NCBI GenBank assembly: GCA_017937125.1
Contig: JAGBEH010000001.1
Span: 248,001-312,000, forward strand
DNA from: Alistipes sp.
Lineage (GTDB): Bacteria > Bacteroidota > Bacteroidia > Bacteroidales > Rikenellaceae
Direction of reading: 5' to 3'
DNA: 64,000 nucleotides
The notes under the pieces are model-generated. The model was given only the letters and a program-made list of their open reading frames with translations. It was not told the DNA's origin and made no database searches. The position numbers were made by a program, and so were the translations under genes. Numbering within the stretch: the stretch's first letter is position 1; each line of letters opens with the position of its first letter. Positions 27,264 through 37,057 of this stretch are shown in pieces.

Positions 27264-29120
27264 ATGTCTGAAGTTAAAAATAATACTGTGAATTATGGCG
27301 ACGATGCCATAATAACCCTCAGCCCGCGCGAGCATATACGCCTGCGCCCGGGTATGTACATAGGCAAGCTCGGCGATGGCAGCCAGTCGGACGACGGCAT
27401 TTACGTGCTTATCAAGGAGGTCGTGGACAACTCCGTGGACGAGTTCATTATGGGCGCGGGCAAGTCCGTCGAGATTACCGTTGCCGACAATGTCGTTACC
27501 GTGCGCGACTACGGGCGCGGCATTCCGTTGAAGTCGTTGTCGGCAGCCGTCAGCGAGATGAACACGGGCGGCAAGTACGGCGGTACGGCGTTCAAGAAGA
27601 CGGTAGGCCTTAACGGTGTCGGCGTGAAGGCCGTGAATATGTTGTCGAGCGAGTTTACGGCACGTTCGGTGCGCGACGGCGAGGCGCGGACGGTAACGTT
27701 CGCCAAGGGTCTCGAACAGAGCGACAAGTGGGAGAGCGGCGTGGATGAGAAGAACGGAACTATGATTTCGTTCCGTGTCGATACCGAGGTCTTCGGCGAG
27801 TACGAGTACCATATGGAGTATGTCGAGCAGATGGTGAAGAACTACACCTATCTCAATCTCGGCCTTACATTCATTCTCAACGGAGAGACATACGTGTCGA
27901 AAAACGGTCTGCTCGACCTTGTGAACGATACGATGTCCGACGAGCCGTTGTATGCTCCGATACACCTTTCGGGCGACGACATAGAGGTGGTGATAACTCA
28001 CGGCGCAGGCTACGGCGAGAGCTACTATTCGTTCGTGAACGGCCAGTATACTTCTCAGGGCGGTACGCATCAGGCGGCGTTCCGCGAAGCTGTGGCGAAG
28101 ACCGTCAAGGAGTTCTACCACAAGGATTACGACCCGTCGGATATAAGGACCTCGATTATTGCGGCCATCTCGGTGAAAGTTACCGATCCCGTGTTCGAGT
28201 CGCAGACTAAAATCAAGCTCGGCTCGAAAGAGATAGAACCGGGGGTGTCGATGCGTCAGTTCGTCGGCGATTTTCTGGGGAAGCATCTCGACGACTATCT
28301 CCACAAACATTCCGATACGGCGCAGGCGCTTCAGAAGAAGATCGTGGATAACGAGAAGGAGCGCAAGGCTATCTCGGGCGTGCAGAAGAAGGCCCGCGAA
28401 ATGGCCAAGAAGGTGTCGCTCAACAACAAGAAGCTGCGCGACTGCAAGATACACTTTACGGATAAACACGAATTGGCCGAGCAGTCGATGATTTTCATCA
28501 CGGAGGGTAACTCGGCGTCGGGTTCTATTACCGCCAGCCGCGACGTGCGTACGCAGGCCGTGTTCTCGCTGCGCGGAAAGCCGCTCAACAGTTACGGACT
28601 GACCAAAAAAGTGGTCTACGAGAACGAGGAGTTCAACCTTTTGCAGGCGGCGCTCAATATCGAGGAGGATATGGATAACCTGCGCTACAACAAGGTGATT
28701 ATCGCTACCGATGCCGATGTAGATGGTATGCATATCCGTCTGTTGATGACCTCGTTTTTCCTGCAATTCTTCCCAGACGTGATACGTCAGGGGCATCTGT
28801 TTATCCTGCAAACGCCGCTGTTCCGCGTGCGCAACAAGAAGGAGACGCACTACTGCTATTCGGAGGAGGAGCGCGAAAAGGCGGTCGCACGGTGCGGCGC
28901 CAACGCCGAGATAACCCGCTTCAAAGGTTTGGGCGAGATCTCCGCCGACGAGTTCAAGGAGTTCATAGGCGAGAATATGCGTTTGGACAAGGTGCGGCTG
29001 ACGAAGGACGACCCCATACACGAACTTCTGGAGTTCTATATGGGTAAGAATACGTTCGAACGTCAAGGGTTCATTATCGATAATTTGCGAATAGAGGAAG
29101 ACCTCGTTGATAATATGTAA
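27264..29120 (+). CDS. parE: DNA topoisomerase IV subunit B
   Basis: ParE provides the ATPase of topoisomerase IV, needed to unlink daughter chromosomes. The 618-residue protein has GHKL motifs ([33 protein letters not shown]), the transducer region, and the TOPRIM motifs ([12 protein letters not shown] and [10 protein letters not shown]). It is distinguished from GyrB by its shorter length and by being followed directly by parC (4-base gap). Confidence 0.93.
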   Translation: MSEVKNNTVNYGDDAIITLSPREHIRLRPGMYIGKLGDGSQSDDGIYVLIKEVVDNSVDEFIMGAGKSVEITVADNVVTVRDYGRGIPLKSLSAAVSEMNTGGKYGGTAFKKTVGLNGVGVKAVNMLSSEFTARSVRDGEARTVTFAKGLEQSDKWESGVDEKNGTMISFRVDTEVFGEYEYHMEYVEQMVKNYTYLNLGLTFILNGETYVSKNGLLDLVNDTMSDEPLYAPIHLSGDDIEVVITHGAGYGESYYSFVNGQYTSQGGTHQAAFREAVAKTVKEFYHKDYDPSDIRTSIIAAISVKVTDPVFESQTKIKLGSKEIEPGVSMRQFVGDFLGKHLDDYLHKHSDTAQALQKKIVDNEKERKAISGVQKKAREMAKKVSLNNKKLRDCKIHFTDKHELAEQSMIFITEGNSASGSITASRDVRTQAVFSLRGKPLNSYGLTKKVVYENEEFNLLQAALNIEEDMDNLRYNKVIIATDADVDGMHIRLLMTSFFLQFFPDVIRQGHLFILQTPLFRVRNKKETHYCYSEEEREKAVARCGANAEITRFKGLGEISADEFKEFIGENMRLDKVRLTKDDPIHELLEFYMGKNTFERQGFIIDNLRIEEDLVDNM

Positions 29121-29124
29121 TCGT

Positions 29125-31911
29125 ATGGCAGAAGAGAAAGATATTATCGGGAGCGAAGATCGTTCGACGGTCGGGGAACCCGTGAACGGGGAGCTGCCCG
29201 TCGAAGCGGCGGACGAAAAAGCGGGCAAGTTCGGGCGTCTGACTGCTGAGGACAGCGTGCGCAAACTTACGGGTATGTACAAGACGTGGTTTTTGGACTA
29301 CGCCTCGTACGTCATACTCGAACGTGCCGTTCCGCATCTCGAAGACGGTCTGAAACCCGTTCAGCGACGTATCCTCCACGCGATGAAGAGTGTGGACGAC
29401 GGGCGTTACAACAAGGTCGCCAATATCGTCGGACAGACTATGCAGTACCATCCGCACGGCGATGCCTCTATCAAGGACGCTTTGGTGCAGCTCGGACAGA
29501 AGGATCTGCTGATCGACTGTCAGGGTAACTGGGGAAATATCCTCACGGGCGACGAGGCGGCCGCGGGGCGTTATATAGAAGCCCGCCTGTCGAAATTCGC
29601 CCTGGATGTGGTTTTCAATAAGAAGACCACCGAATGGATGCGGTCGTACGACGGCCGCAACGAGGAGCCGGTGACATTGCCCGTAAAGTTCCCGCTGCTG
29701 CTGGCGCAGGGTTCGGACGGTATTGCGGTCGGGTTGGCGTCCAAGATATTGCCCCATAACTTCAACGAGCTGATAAGCGCCTGCATAGCGCACCTGCGCG
29801 GGCAGGATTTTCAGCTTTATCCCGACTTCCCGACGGGCGGTATGGCCGATGTCAGCCGTTATAACGACGGTTTGCGCGGCGGTACGGTGAAGGTTCGTGC
29901 CAAGATTTCCAAGATAGACAAGCGTACGCTCGCCATAACCGAGATACCTTACACCACCACGACCGAGTCTCTCAAGGAGTCGATAGTCAAGGCCAACGAC
30001 AAGGGCAAGATAAAGATCAGGCGCGTCGATGACAATACGGCCGAAAAGGTGGAAATCGTAATTCAGGTTGCGGCCGACGAGTCGAGCGACAAGACTATCG
30101 ATGCGCTTTATGCCTTTACCGACTGCGAGGTGTCGATAGCTCCGAACTCGTGCGTGATCTGCGACGAGAAACCGAACTTTATGGGTGTCAGCGAGATACT
30201 GCGCCGTTCGGCCGAGCATACCAAATATCTGCTCGGCTGCGAGCTGGAGATACGGCTGAACGAACTCAACGAGGCTTGGCACGCGGCATCGCTCGAACGC
30301 ATTTTCATCGAGAACAAGCTCTATCAGCTTATCGAGGGATGCAAGACGCGCGAAGAGGCGTATGCCGCCGTCGATAAGGGTCTGGAGCCGTTCAAGAAGC
30401 GTCTGCGCCGCGAGGTCACCATCGAGGACGTGCAGCGGCTTACGGAGTTGAAGTTCATACGTATTTCGCGCTACGACAGCGACAAGGCCGATAATGAAAT
30501 CAAACAGATCGAAGCGGATATCGAGAAGACGCAGTATGAACTCGCACATCTGACGGACTATGCGGTGGCCTATTACGAACGCATACGCGAGAAATACGGC
30601 AAGGGGCGCGAGCGCCGTACCGAGATACGCGAGTTCGACTCTATCGAGGCGACGAAGGTGGCCGTCACGAATGCGAAACTCTATGTCGATCGTGCCGAGG
30701 GGTTCTTCGGTATAGGCAAGAGTATGAAGGACGCCGAGTTCGTTTGCGACTGCTCGGATATCGACGACGTGATAGTAGTGCTCAAGGACGGCCGTTATGT
30801 CATTACGAAGGTCAGCGACAAGGCCTTCTTCGACAAGGGCATATACTATATCGGCGTATTCAAGCGCAACGACGAGCGTACGATCTACAATCTGCTCTAC
30901 CGCGACGGCAAGAACGGCCCTATAATGATGAAGCGCTGCGCCATAAAGAGCATTACGCGCGACAAGGAATACGACCTGACGAAGGGTACTTCAAAGAGCG
31001 AAATCCTCTATATGTCGGTCAATCCCAACGGCGAGGCAGAGGTGCTGAAAATATATTTCAAGCCGCGGCCGCGACTGAAAAAGGTTATCGTAGACCTCGA
31101 TTTCTCGACGCTCGCCATCAAGGGGCGCCAGAGTCAGGGCAACCTGTTCTCGCGTTACGGCATCCACAAAATCGTCCTCAAGGAGCGCGGAACCTCGACC
31201 CTGAGCGGTCAGAACATATGGTTCGACGAAGATATACACCGTCTGAATACCGACGGCAGGGGCATTCTGCTGGGCGAGTTCAAGGGCGATGACAAGATCG
31301 TCGTGTGGACATCGAAAAACCAATATTACATAACGGGTTTCGATGTGGCGCAGCATTTTCCCGACGATACGGTTATGGTGCAGAAATATGCGGCCGATAG
31401 AGTATACGGCGTCTGCTATTTCGACCGCGAGCAGGGATATTATTATCTGAAGCGCTTCCCGTTGGAGATGAGCGACAAGATGCAGTTCTTCCTCGACGAG
31501 AACGGCCAAAGCGATATGGTCTGCATTACGGGCAGAACCGGTGCCGCGTTGCGCCTGACCTATAAGGGAGTGCAGGCGTCGCGTCCGGCCGATGAGATCG
31601 ATATCGATGAATTTATCGGCGTAAAAAGCCATAGGGCGAAGGGCAAGCGTCTCTCGACGTACGATATAGATAAGATAGAACTTATCGAACCCGAGGAGCC
31701 CGAAATTCCCGAGGAGCCCGAAATTGCGGAGTCGGAGGACGGCGCGGACGGAAACGGTGACGAATCTTCGCAGACGGCGGATTTCGACGTTACCGATATG
31801 ATCGACGATAACGGTATGTCTGCGGTCGCGGGCGGCGTGAAGCTGGAAATAGAGCGGCCGCACGACGAACTCGACGAGCAGATCGATACCGAGCAACTCA
31901 ATCTGTTCTGA
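29125..31911 (+). CDS. parC: DNA topoisomerase IV subunit A
   Basis: ParC is the DNA cleavage subunit of topoisomerase IV. It has 928 residues with catalytic Tyr150 in AGRYIEARLSKF and the winged-helix QPVQRRIL-like stretch (GLKPVQRRILHAM near 75-87). A beta-propeller C-terminal part follows, and the protein ends in an acidic tail rich in Glu, Pro and Asp (EEPEIPEEPEIAES). The tail suggests a flexible anionic extension. The ATG at 29125 is chosen over an in-frame upstream alternative that overlaps parE. Confidence 0.93.
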   Translation: MAEEKDIIGSEDRSTVGEPVNGELPVEAADEKAGKFGRLTAEDSVRKLTGMYKTWFLDYASYVILERAVPHLEDGLKPVQRRILHAMKSVDDGRYNKVANIVGQTMQYHPHGDASIKDALVQLGQKDLLIDCQGNWGNILTGDEAAAGRYIEARLSKFALDVVFNKKTTEWMRSYDGRNEEPVTLPVKFPLLLAQGSDGIAVGLASKILPHNFNELISACIAHLRGQDFQLYPDFPTGGMADVSRYNDGLRGGTVKVRAKISKIDKRTLAITEIPYTTTTESLKESIVKANDKGKIKIRRVDDNTAEKVEIVIQVAADESSDKTIDALYAFTDCEVSIAPNSCVICDEKPNFMGVSEILRRSAEHTKYLLGCELEIRLNELNEAWHAASLERIFIENKLYQLIEGCKTREEAYAAVDKGLEPFKKRLRREVTIEDVQRLTELKFIRISRYDSDKADNEIKQIEADIEKTQYELAHLTDYAVAYYERIREKYGKGRERRTEIREFDSIEATKVAVTNAKLYVDRAEGFFGIGKSMKDAEFVCDCSDIDDVIVVLKDGRYVITKVSDKAFFDKGIYYIGVFKRNDERTIYNLLYRDGKNGPIMMKRCAIKSITRDKEYDLTKGTSKSEILYMSVNPNGEAEVLKIYFKPRPRLKKVIVDLDFSTLAIKGRQSQGNLFSRYGIHKIVLKERGTSTLSGQNIWFDEDIHRLNTDGRGILLGEFKGDDKIVVWTSKNQYYITGFDVAQHFPDDTVMVQKYAADRVYGVCYFDREQGYYYLKRFPLEMSDKMQFFLDENGQSDMVCITGRTGAALRLTYKGVQASRPADEIDIDEFIGVKSHRAKGKRLSTYDIDKIELIEPEEPEIPEEPEIAESEDGADGNGDESSQTADFDVTDMIDDNGMSAVAGGVKLEIERPHDELDEQIDTEQLNLF

Positions 31912-31920
31912 CGGGACGCG

Positions 31921-32448
31921 ATGAAACTGTTTCTGGTAGGATATATGGGCTGCGGCAAAAGTTCGCTCGGACGCCGAATCGCGCGCCGTACGAATGTGCG
32001 TTTCATAGATACGGACAGCGTCATCGAAGAACGGGAGGGTGCCGAGACGGTCGATATTTTCCGATATGCGGGCGAGGAGTATTTCCGCTGTGCGGAGCGT
32101 GCGCTTATCGAACGCATAGCGGCCGAAAAGGAGGATGCCGTCGTATCGACTGGCGGCGGTCTGCCCGTGTGGAAGGACAATATGGAGTTGATGAATGCGG
32201 TCGGGACGACGGTGTATATCCGCCGCTCGGCCGAACAGATAGCTTCGCGTCTGACCCCCTACGGTCGGCGGAAGCGTCCGCGTTTGCGCGGCCTCGACGA
32301 CGGGGAGCTCGTCGAATTTATGAAACGCAATATGGCGGAACGAGAACCGTTCTATGCCAAGGCGAATTATGTTTTCGATATGGAGCATATGGGCGACGAG
32401 CAGTTGGTGAGCGCCGTAATCGAAATTATGAACGGAGATGAACGATAA
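31921..32448 (+). CDS. aroK: shikimate kinase
   Basis: AroK phosphorylates shikimate in the pathway to chorismate and aromatic amino acids. The 175-residue protein has the P-loop GYMGCGKS at 7-14, RFIDTDSVIEE for the substrate Asp, and VVSTGGGLPVW with the GGGLP shikimate loop. The lid RPRLRGLDD follows. Its 3' end overlaps the start of murI by 11 bases, so translation is likely coupled. Confidence 0.93.
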   Translation: MKLFLVGYMGCGKSSLGRRIARRTNVRFIDTDSVIEEREGAETVDIFRYAGEEYFRCAERALIERIAAEKEDAVVSTGGGLPVWKDNMELMNAVGTTVYIRRSAEQIASRLTPYGRRKRPRLRGLDDGELVEFMKRNMAEREPFYAKANYVFDMEHMGDEQLVSAVIEIMNGDER

Positions 32449-33217
32449 TCCCATAGGCGTATTCGATTCGGGAATGGGCGGATTGAGCGTTTGGCGGGCG
32501 TTGTACAAGGCGCTCGGCAACGAATCGCTCGTGTATCTCGGCGACGGGTTGAACTGTCCGTACGGCAACCGCACGCGCGGGGAGATCTGCCGTTTTGCCG
32601 ATGAAGCGGTGCGGATATTGCTCGGCAGGGGGTGCAAACTTATTGTCGTCGCATGCAATACGGCAACGGCTATGGCTATCGATTATCTGCGTGAGAAATA
32701 TCCCGACATCCCTTTTGTGGGTCTGGAACCTGCGGTAAAACCCGCGTGCCTGACTACGCGGAGCGGTGTGGTGGGGGTGTTGGCTACGGCGCGGAGCCTC
32801 GAAGGCGACCTTTTCCGCCATACGGCGGCGAAGTATGCGGCCGATGTAAGGATACTGACGGCCGTGGGCGAGGGCTTTGTAGAGATAGTGGAAAACGATG
32901 CCGAACATCTGCCAGAAACCGAAGTGATCGTGCGGCGGGTGTTGCAGCCGCTGCTCGACGGAGGTGCCGATAAAATAGTGCTCGGGTGCACGCACTATCC
33001 GTTCCTGCTGCCCGTTATGAAGCGGATAGTTGCAGGCAGACAGGTGGATATCATCGACTCGGGCGAGGCGGTCGAACGTCGTGTCGAACAGTTGCTCGAT
33101 ATGCACGGGCTGCGTGCGGATGCGGGACATCGGCCTGCGTATGAATTTGTCACCTTCGCGGACGAGGACTATCGCCGTCGTCTCGAACATAAGGCATTCG
33201 CCGCGGAATTGGATTAA
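32438..33217 (+). CDS. murI: glutamate racemase
   Basis: MurI converts L-glutamate to D-glutamate for peptidoglycan. It has 259 residues. The catalytic cysteines are Cys73 in VACNTAT and Cys184 in LGCTHYPFL, and the N-terminus GVFDSGMGGLSV is canonical. It overlaps aroK by 11 bases and is followed after 40 bases by ftsK. Confidence 0.94.
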   Translation: MNDNPIGVFDSGMGGLSVWRALYKALGNESLVYLGDGLNCPYGNRTRGEICRFADEAVRILLGRGCKLIVVACNTATAMAIDYLREKYPDIPFVGLEPAVKPACLTTRSGVVGVLATARSLEGDLFRHTAAKYAADVRILTAVGEGFVEIVENDAEHLPETEVIVRRVLQPLLDGGADKIVLGCTHYPFLLPVMKRIVAGRQVDIIDSGEAVERRVEQLLDMHGLRADAGHRPAYEFVTFADEDYRRRLEHKAFAAELD

Positions 33218-33231
33218 TCGTTAAAAAAGCG

Positions 33232-33239
33232 TATCTTCG
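33232..33239 (+). promoter_or_regulatory. possible -7 promoter box for ftsK
   Basis: TATCTTCG is a near match (one base) to TAnnTTTG and lies 18 bases before the ftsK ATG. Transcription may also read through from murI. Confidence 0.35.
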
Positions 33240-33257
33240 CTCTCGGAATGTATCTAT

Positions 33258-35936
33258 ATGGCGGAAACAGGTAATACAACGGTAAAAAAAGCGGCCGAGA
33301 AACGCTCGGGCAGGGATAATGCCCGTTGGATCATAGGCTTGCTGATACTCTCCGTCGGCGTTTTTGCGACGCTGTCGGTATTGTCGTATTATCTCGACTG
33401 GAAACACGATTTCAGCGTCCTGAAATCCGTCGAGACCGATAACCCCCGCGCTGACAAGACCATAGACAATATGTGCGGGACGTTGGGCGCGCATATCGGC
33501 GACTGGTTTGTAGGACAGTCGTTCGGCGTGTTCGGCATTATGCTGCCGATAATCGCCATTCTCATAGGCATACGGACGATACGCCGCAAGCCTATGCTTT
33601 TCAACCATTCCGTTTTGAGCAGCCTGCTCATTCTGATTTTGGGTTCCCTGACACTGGGACTTGCATTCGGGTCGAACTGGGGTACGTTCGGCAGCGGGTG
33701 GGGCGGCGCTTTCGGTATCGCCGTGGCCGAGTTCCTGCGCGGTACGATCGGACTTGCGGGGTCGGCGCTGCTGCTCGTCGTGAGTTGGATACTGACGGGA
33801 GTGTTCATCAACAGCAATTTCATCAATACCGTCAATCACGCGGGTACGGCTGTCGTAGGTCGCGGCGAAGAGATAGTGGACAAGCTTCGCGGGGCTTTGG
33901 AGCGTCGCCACCGCTCCGAGGCGGATGACAAGGCTGCCTTCGCCGACGCGGATGCGGCCGATGTGGTCGGCACTGACGGCAATACCATAGCGGCGGGCGA
34001 CGTGAGCGACGCGAATGCCCGCGTTGAGCGTGATGCGGCGGAGAGTATGGCGCCGCCGATAAAATACGGAACGGCGGAGACGGAGCTTGCGGCCGTTGTC
34101 GTGGAAAATGAAACGGCAGCCGACGAACAGGCGCCTGCCGTCAGGACGGAGCGTCGGCCACGTCCCGAAATCAAGGTCGATGAGTACGGTTTTATCGAGG
34201 TCGATTTGTCGGAGTTGCGGGCTGCGGAGAGTGCTGCGGCCGCGGCTGGTGCTGCCGAGACGGCAACTGCGGCAGTTGCGGCGGATGTTGCCGTCGGCGG
34301 TGCGGTATCCGACGATGTGCAGACGGGCGGAACCGAATCGGACTTGCGGGTCAAAACCATAGTGGTCGAGGAGCATACCGAGGCCTTGGCGAATGAAAAA
34401 CAGATAGAAAAGAGATTGTACGATCCGTTGAAGGATGTGCATAATTATAAACGCCCCTCCGTCGAACTGCTCGAAGAGCATCTGTCTACGTCGAAGGTTA
34501 CGGACGAGGAGATTACCTTCAATAAACGCAAGATCGAGGAGACGCTTGCCAATTTCGGCATCCCCATTCGGGAGATGAAGGCTACGATAGGCCCTACGGT
34601 TACGCTTTACGAGATAGTGCAGGAGCAGGGCGTCAAGATTTCGCGCATACAGGGTCTTGAGGATGATATTGCCCAAAGTCTGAAGGCGTTGGGAATACGT
34701 ATCATCGCCCCTATGCCCGGGCGCGGAACCATAGGTATCGAGGTGCCGAATCAGAACAAGGAGATAGTGTCGATGCGCTCGGCCGTGCAGTCGAGACGCT
34801 TCCAGCAGTTCGAAGGCGAATTGCCCGTGGTCATAGGGCGTACCATTCAGAACGAGAATTATGTGTTCGATCTGGCGAAGATGCCCCACCTGCTGGTGGC
34901 GGGCGCTACGGGTCAGGGCAAGTCCGTGGGTCTTAACGCCATAATTACATCGCTGCTCTATCGCAAGCATCCCGCGCAGCTGAAATTCGTGTTGATAGAC
35001 CCGAAGATGGTCGAATTCTCGTTGTATGCGAAGCTGGAGAAGCATTTCCTTGCCAAGATGCAGTCGGAGGACGATGCCATCGTTACCGATCCGAAAAAGG
35101 CGGTCTATACCCTCAACGCACTCTGTCTGGAGATGGACAACCGTCTCGACCTGTGCCGCAAGGCGGGGGCGCGCAATATCGTGGAGTATAACGAGAAATT
35201 CGTGAACTGCAAACTCAATCCCGAAAACGGACATCGCTATCTGCCTTATATAGTAGTCGTCGTGGACGAGTTCGCCGACCTTATTATGACTGCGCGCGAG
35301 GTCGAGGGACCCGTGATGCGTCTGGCGCAGAAAGCGCGTGCCATAGGCATCCATCTGATCATAGCCACTCAACGTCCCGACGTGAAGGTTATCACGGGCG
35401 GTATCAAGGCCAACTTCCCCGCGCGTATAGCTTTCCGCGTGATGCAGATGATAGACTCGCGTACGATCATCGACCAGCCTGGGGCCAATCAGCTTATCGG
35501 TCGCGGAGATATGCTCTTTTCGAAAGACGGGAATCTCACACGAATACAGTGCGCGCTGGTAGATACTCCCGAGGTCGAAAAGATCGTCGATTATATATCG
35601 AAGCAGAACGGCTATCCGTCGGCATACGCCCTGCCCGATTACGAAGAGGCGGGCAGCGGCGATTCCGGATTGGGTAGCGATCTCGGCGGAGGCGCCCCCG
35701 TGAAGTACGATACGCTGTTTGCCGAAATAGCCCGCGATGCGGTAACGGGCGGACAGATCTCGACATCCTATATCCAGCGCAATTACGAGGTCGGATTCAA
35801 TCGTGCGGGACGTATTATGACGCAGCTCGAACGGGCGGGCATCGTCGGCCCGCAGGTGGGAGCCAAACCTCGGGAGATAAAGTTTTACGATTTGCCGTCG
35901 CTCGAGGCCAAACTTCAGGATCTGGGCGTGCAATAG
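33258..35936 (+). CDS. ftsK: DNA translocase FtsK
   Basis: FtsK anchors at the division septum and pumps DNA to help resolve chromosome dimers. The 892-residue protein has four or five N-terminal membrane helices between about 22 and 190, a low-complexity Ala/Val/Asp linker (200-370), then the motor: Walker A AGATGQGKSVG near 550-560, Walker B VVVVDEFADLI and ATQRPDV. The gamma winged-helix domain is at about 820-890 (GGQISTSYIQRNYEVGFNRA). Length, linker and gamma domain support FtsK rather than a plasmid translocase. Confidence 0.93.
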   Translation: MAETGNTTVKKAAEKRSGRDNARWIIGLLILSVGVFATLSVLSYYLDWKHDFSVLKSVETDNPRADKTIDNMCGTLGAHIGDWFVGQSFGVFGIMLPIIAILIGIRTIRRKPMLFNHSVLSSLLILILGSLTLGLAFGSNWGTFGSGWGGAFGIAVAEFLRGTIGLAGSALLLVVSWILTGVFINSNFINTVNHAGTAVVGRGEEIVDKLRGALERRHRSEADDKAAFADADAADVVGTDGNTIAAGDVSDANARVERDAAESMAPPIKYGTAETELAAVVVENETAADEQAPAVRTERRPRPEIKVDEYGFIEVDLSELRAAESAAAAAGAAETATAAVAADVAVGGAVSDDVQTGGTESDLRVKTIVVEEHTEALANEKQIEKRLYDPLKDVHNYKRPSVELLEEHLSTSKVTDEEITFNKRKIEETLANFGIPIREMKATIGPTVTLYEIVQEQGVKISRIQGLEDDIAQSLKALGIRIIAPMPGRGTIGIEVPNQNKEIVSMRSAVQSRRFQQFEGELPVVIGRTIQNENYVFDLAKMPHLLVAGATGQGKSVGLNAIITSLLYRKHPAQLKFVLIDPKMVEFSLYAKLEKHFLAKMQSEDDAIVTDPKKAVYTLNALCLEMDNRLDLCRKAGARNIVEYNEKFVNCKLNPENGHRYLPYIVVVVDEFADLIMTAREVEGPVMRLAQKARAIGIHLIIATQRPDVKVITGGIKANFPARIAFRVMQMIDSRTIIDQPGANQLIGRGDMLFSKDGNLTRIQCALVDTPEVEKIVDYISKQNGYPSAYALPDYEEAGSGDSGLGSDLGGGAPVKYDTLFAEIARDAVTGGQISTSYIQRNYEVGFNRAGRIMTQLERAGIVGPQVGAKPREIKFYDLPSLEAKLQDLGVQ

Positions 35937-35946
35937 TCTTCCGACT

Positions 35947-36555
35947 ATGAAAAAATCTCTGTTCATATCGTGTATGTTGTCGGCGCTCTGTTTTGCCGTC
36001 GGCGTGTCGGCCGACGACCGAGCTTCGGTCATAGTGGAACGGTTGGCTGCTGCCGTGAAGTCGCTCGGCAGTTACGAGGCGGCCTTTACCGTCCGTGTCG
36101 GCGACTATTCGGGCGACGGACGTTATGCCGTCAGCGGCAGGGGATACAACCTTTCGCTCGGCGATGTCGAGGTATTCTGCGACGGCGCCGTGCGCAGGGA
36201 GGTGAACCGTGCATTGCGGGAAATTACGGTAGACAATGTCGATACCGCTGCACGTAACATATTGTCCGATCCGGTCGGGGCTTTCGACTTTATAGGGGAT
36301 GATTTTTCGGCGGAACTCGTCTCCGAAAATGACGGGACGGCCGTCGTAAGTTTGACGCCGAAATCGGGCGGCATTCACGGCGGCGTTATCGAGGTTACGG
36401 TCGATGTCCGTACGTTTTATCCGCAACGGCTCGTTTACAGGCTCGACGGCGATGCTGTTACGGTCGATGTGCGCAAGCTGGCATCTTCGTCCGTACCTTT
36501 GAAAACCTTCGACCCGAAATCGTTCGACGGCTATGAAATTATCGATTTCAGATAG
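35947..36555 (+). CDS. LolA-like outer-membrane lipoprotein carrier
   Basis: This 202-residue protein has a cleavable signal peptide (ending VGVSADD) and a body typical of LolA-fold periplasmic carriers that move lipoproteins between membranes: AAVKSLGSYEAAFTVRV, YNLSLGDVEVFCDG, VDVRTFYPQRLVYRLDGD and a C-terminal FDGYEIIDFR. It follows ftsK by 10 bases, which matches LolA placement near ftsK in other bacteria. The fold call is good but a function in lipoprotein sorting is inferred. Confidence 0.75.
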   Translation: MKKSLFISCMLSALCFAVGVSADDRASVIVERLAAAVKSLGSYEAAFTVRVGDYSGDGRYAVSGRGYNLSLGDVEVFCDGAVRREVNRALREITVDNVDTAARNILSDPVGAFDFIGDDFSAELVSENDGTAVVSLTPKSGGIHGGVIEVTVDVRTFYPQRLVYRLDGDAVTVDVRKLASSSVPLKTFDPKSFDGYEIIDFR

Positions 36556-36758
36556 CAGAACCGTCCGTGTACGTGTGTCCTGCGGTTTCAGGAGATAGAT
36601 TTGCGGCTTGCAGACTGTCGGCGATTCGGGCGGGCGTATTGTCCGCGTAACATATATTCTGCGTCGGCAGGCGGATTTCCTGCCCGCACGGTCTTTCGTC
36701 TGCGATGTTATTTCTGCCTATGCGCGAGGATTTATTTGGTAAAGTGATAAAATGATTA

Positions 36759-36766
36759 TATTTTTG
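36759..36766 (+). promoter_or_regulatory. -7 promoter box for tRNA-Ser
   Basis: TATTTTTG matches TAnnTTTG and lies 5 bases before the mature tRNA 5' end. The 216-base gap before the tRNA holds nothing else recognisable. Confidence 0.55.
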
Positions 36767-36771
36767 CACTC

Positions 36772-36856
36772 GGAGAGATGGCAGAGTGGTCGATTGCGGC
36801 GGTCTTGAAAACCGTTGAGCTGAGAGGCTCCGGGGGTTCGAATCCCTCTCTCTCCG
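36772..36856 (+). tRNA. tRNA-Ser (TGA anticodon)
   Basis: The 85-base gene folds into a class II tRNA: acceptor GGAGAGA with TCTCTCC, anticodon loop CTTGAAA with TGA, a long variable arm, and TTCGAAT in the T loop. CCA is not encoded. It stands exactly at the border between GC-rich core genes and AT-rich island DNA, so it is the probable integration site. Confidence 0.95.
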
Positions 36857-36886
36857 CAATAAATGCTGAAAATCAGCAAATTGCAA

Positions 36887-36934
36887 AACAAACACCCAAT
36901 TTTACACCCAAGAATGTAAAGTTGGGTGTTTGTT
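36887..36934. terminator. 13-bp hairpin just inside the island edge
   Basis: AACAAACACCCAA at 36887-36899 pairs with 36922-36934 around a 22-base loop. It follows the tRNA and faces the convergent alkC gene, so it may terminate either transcript or mark the element end. Confidence 0.55.
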
Positions 36935-37057
36935 GTATTCTTTAAGATTGATAGTATGGGAAGGTAAGTGGAAAACCTCCCTTTTAACGTGCAAACCACT
37001 TGTTTTTTCTTGGATATAACGGGGAATTTACGGATTAATCTCAACTATTAAAAACTG

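Noticed and set aside
26538-29282. A 914-codon minus frame opposite plsC and parE
   Set aside because: It is a shadow frame of well-supported plus-strand genes with clear catalytic motifs.
36718-37044. A frame overlapping the tRNA-Ser that looks like a short conserved protein ([11 protein letters not shown])
   Set aside because: This is a familiar artefact of translating the tRNA-Ser gene and is not a real gene.
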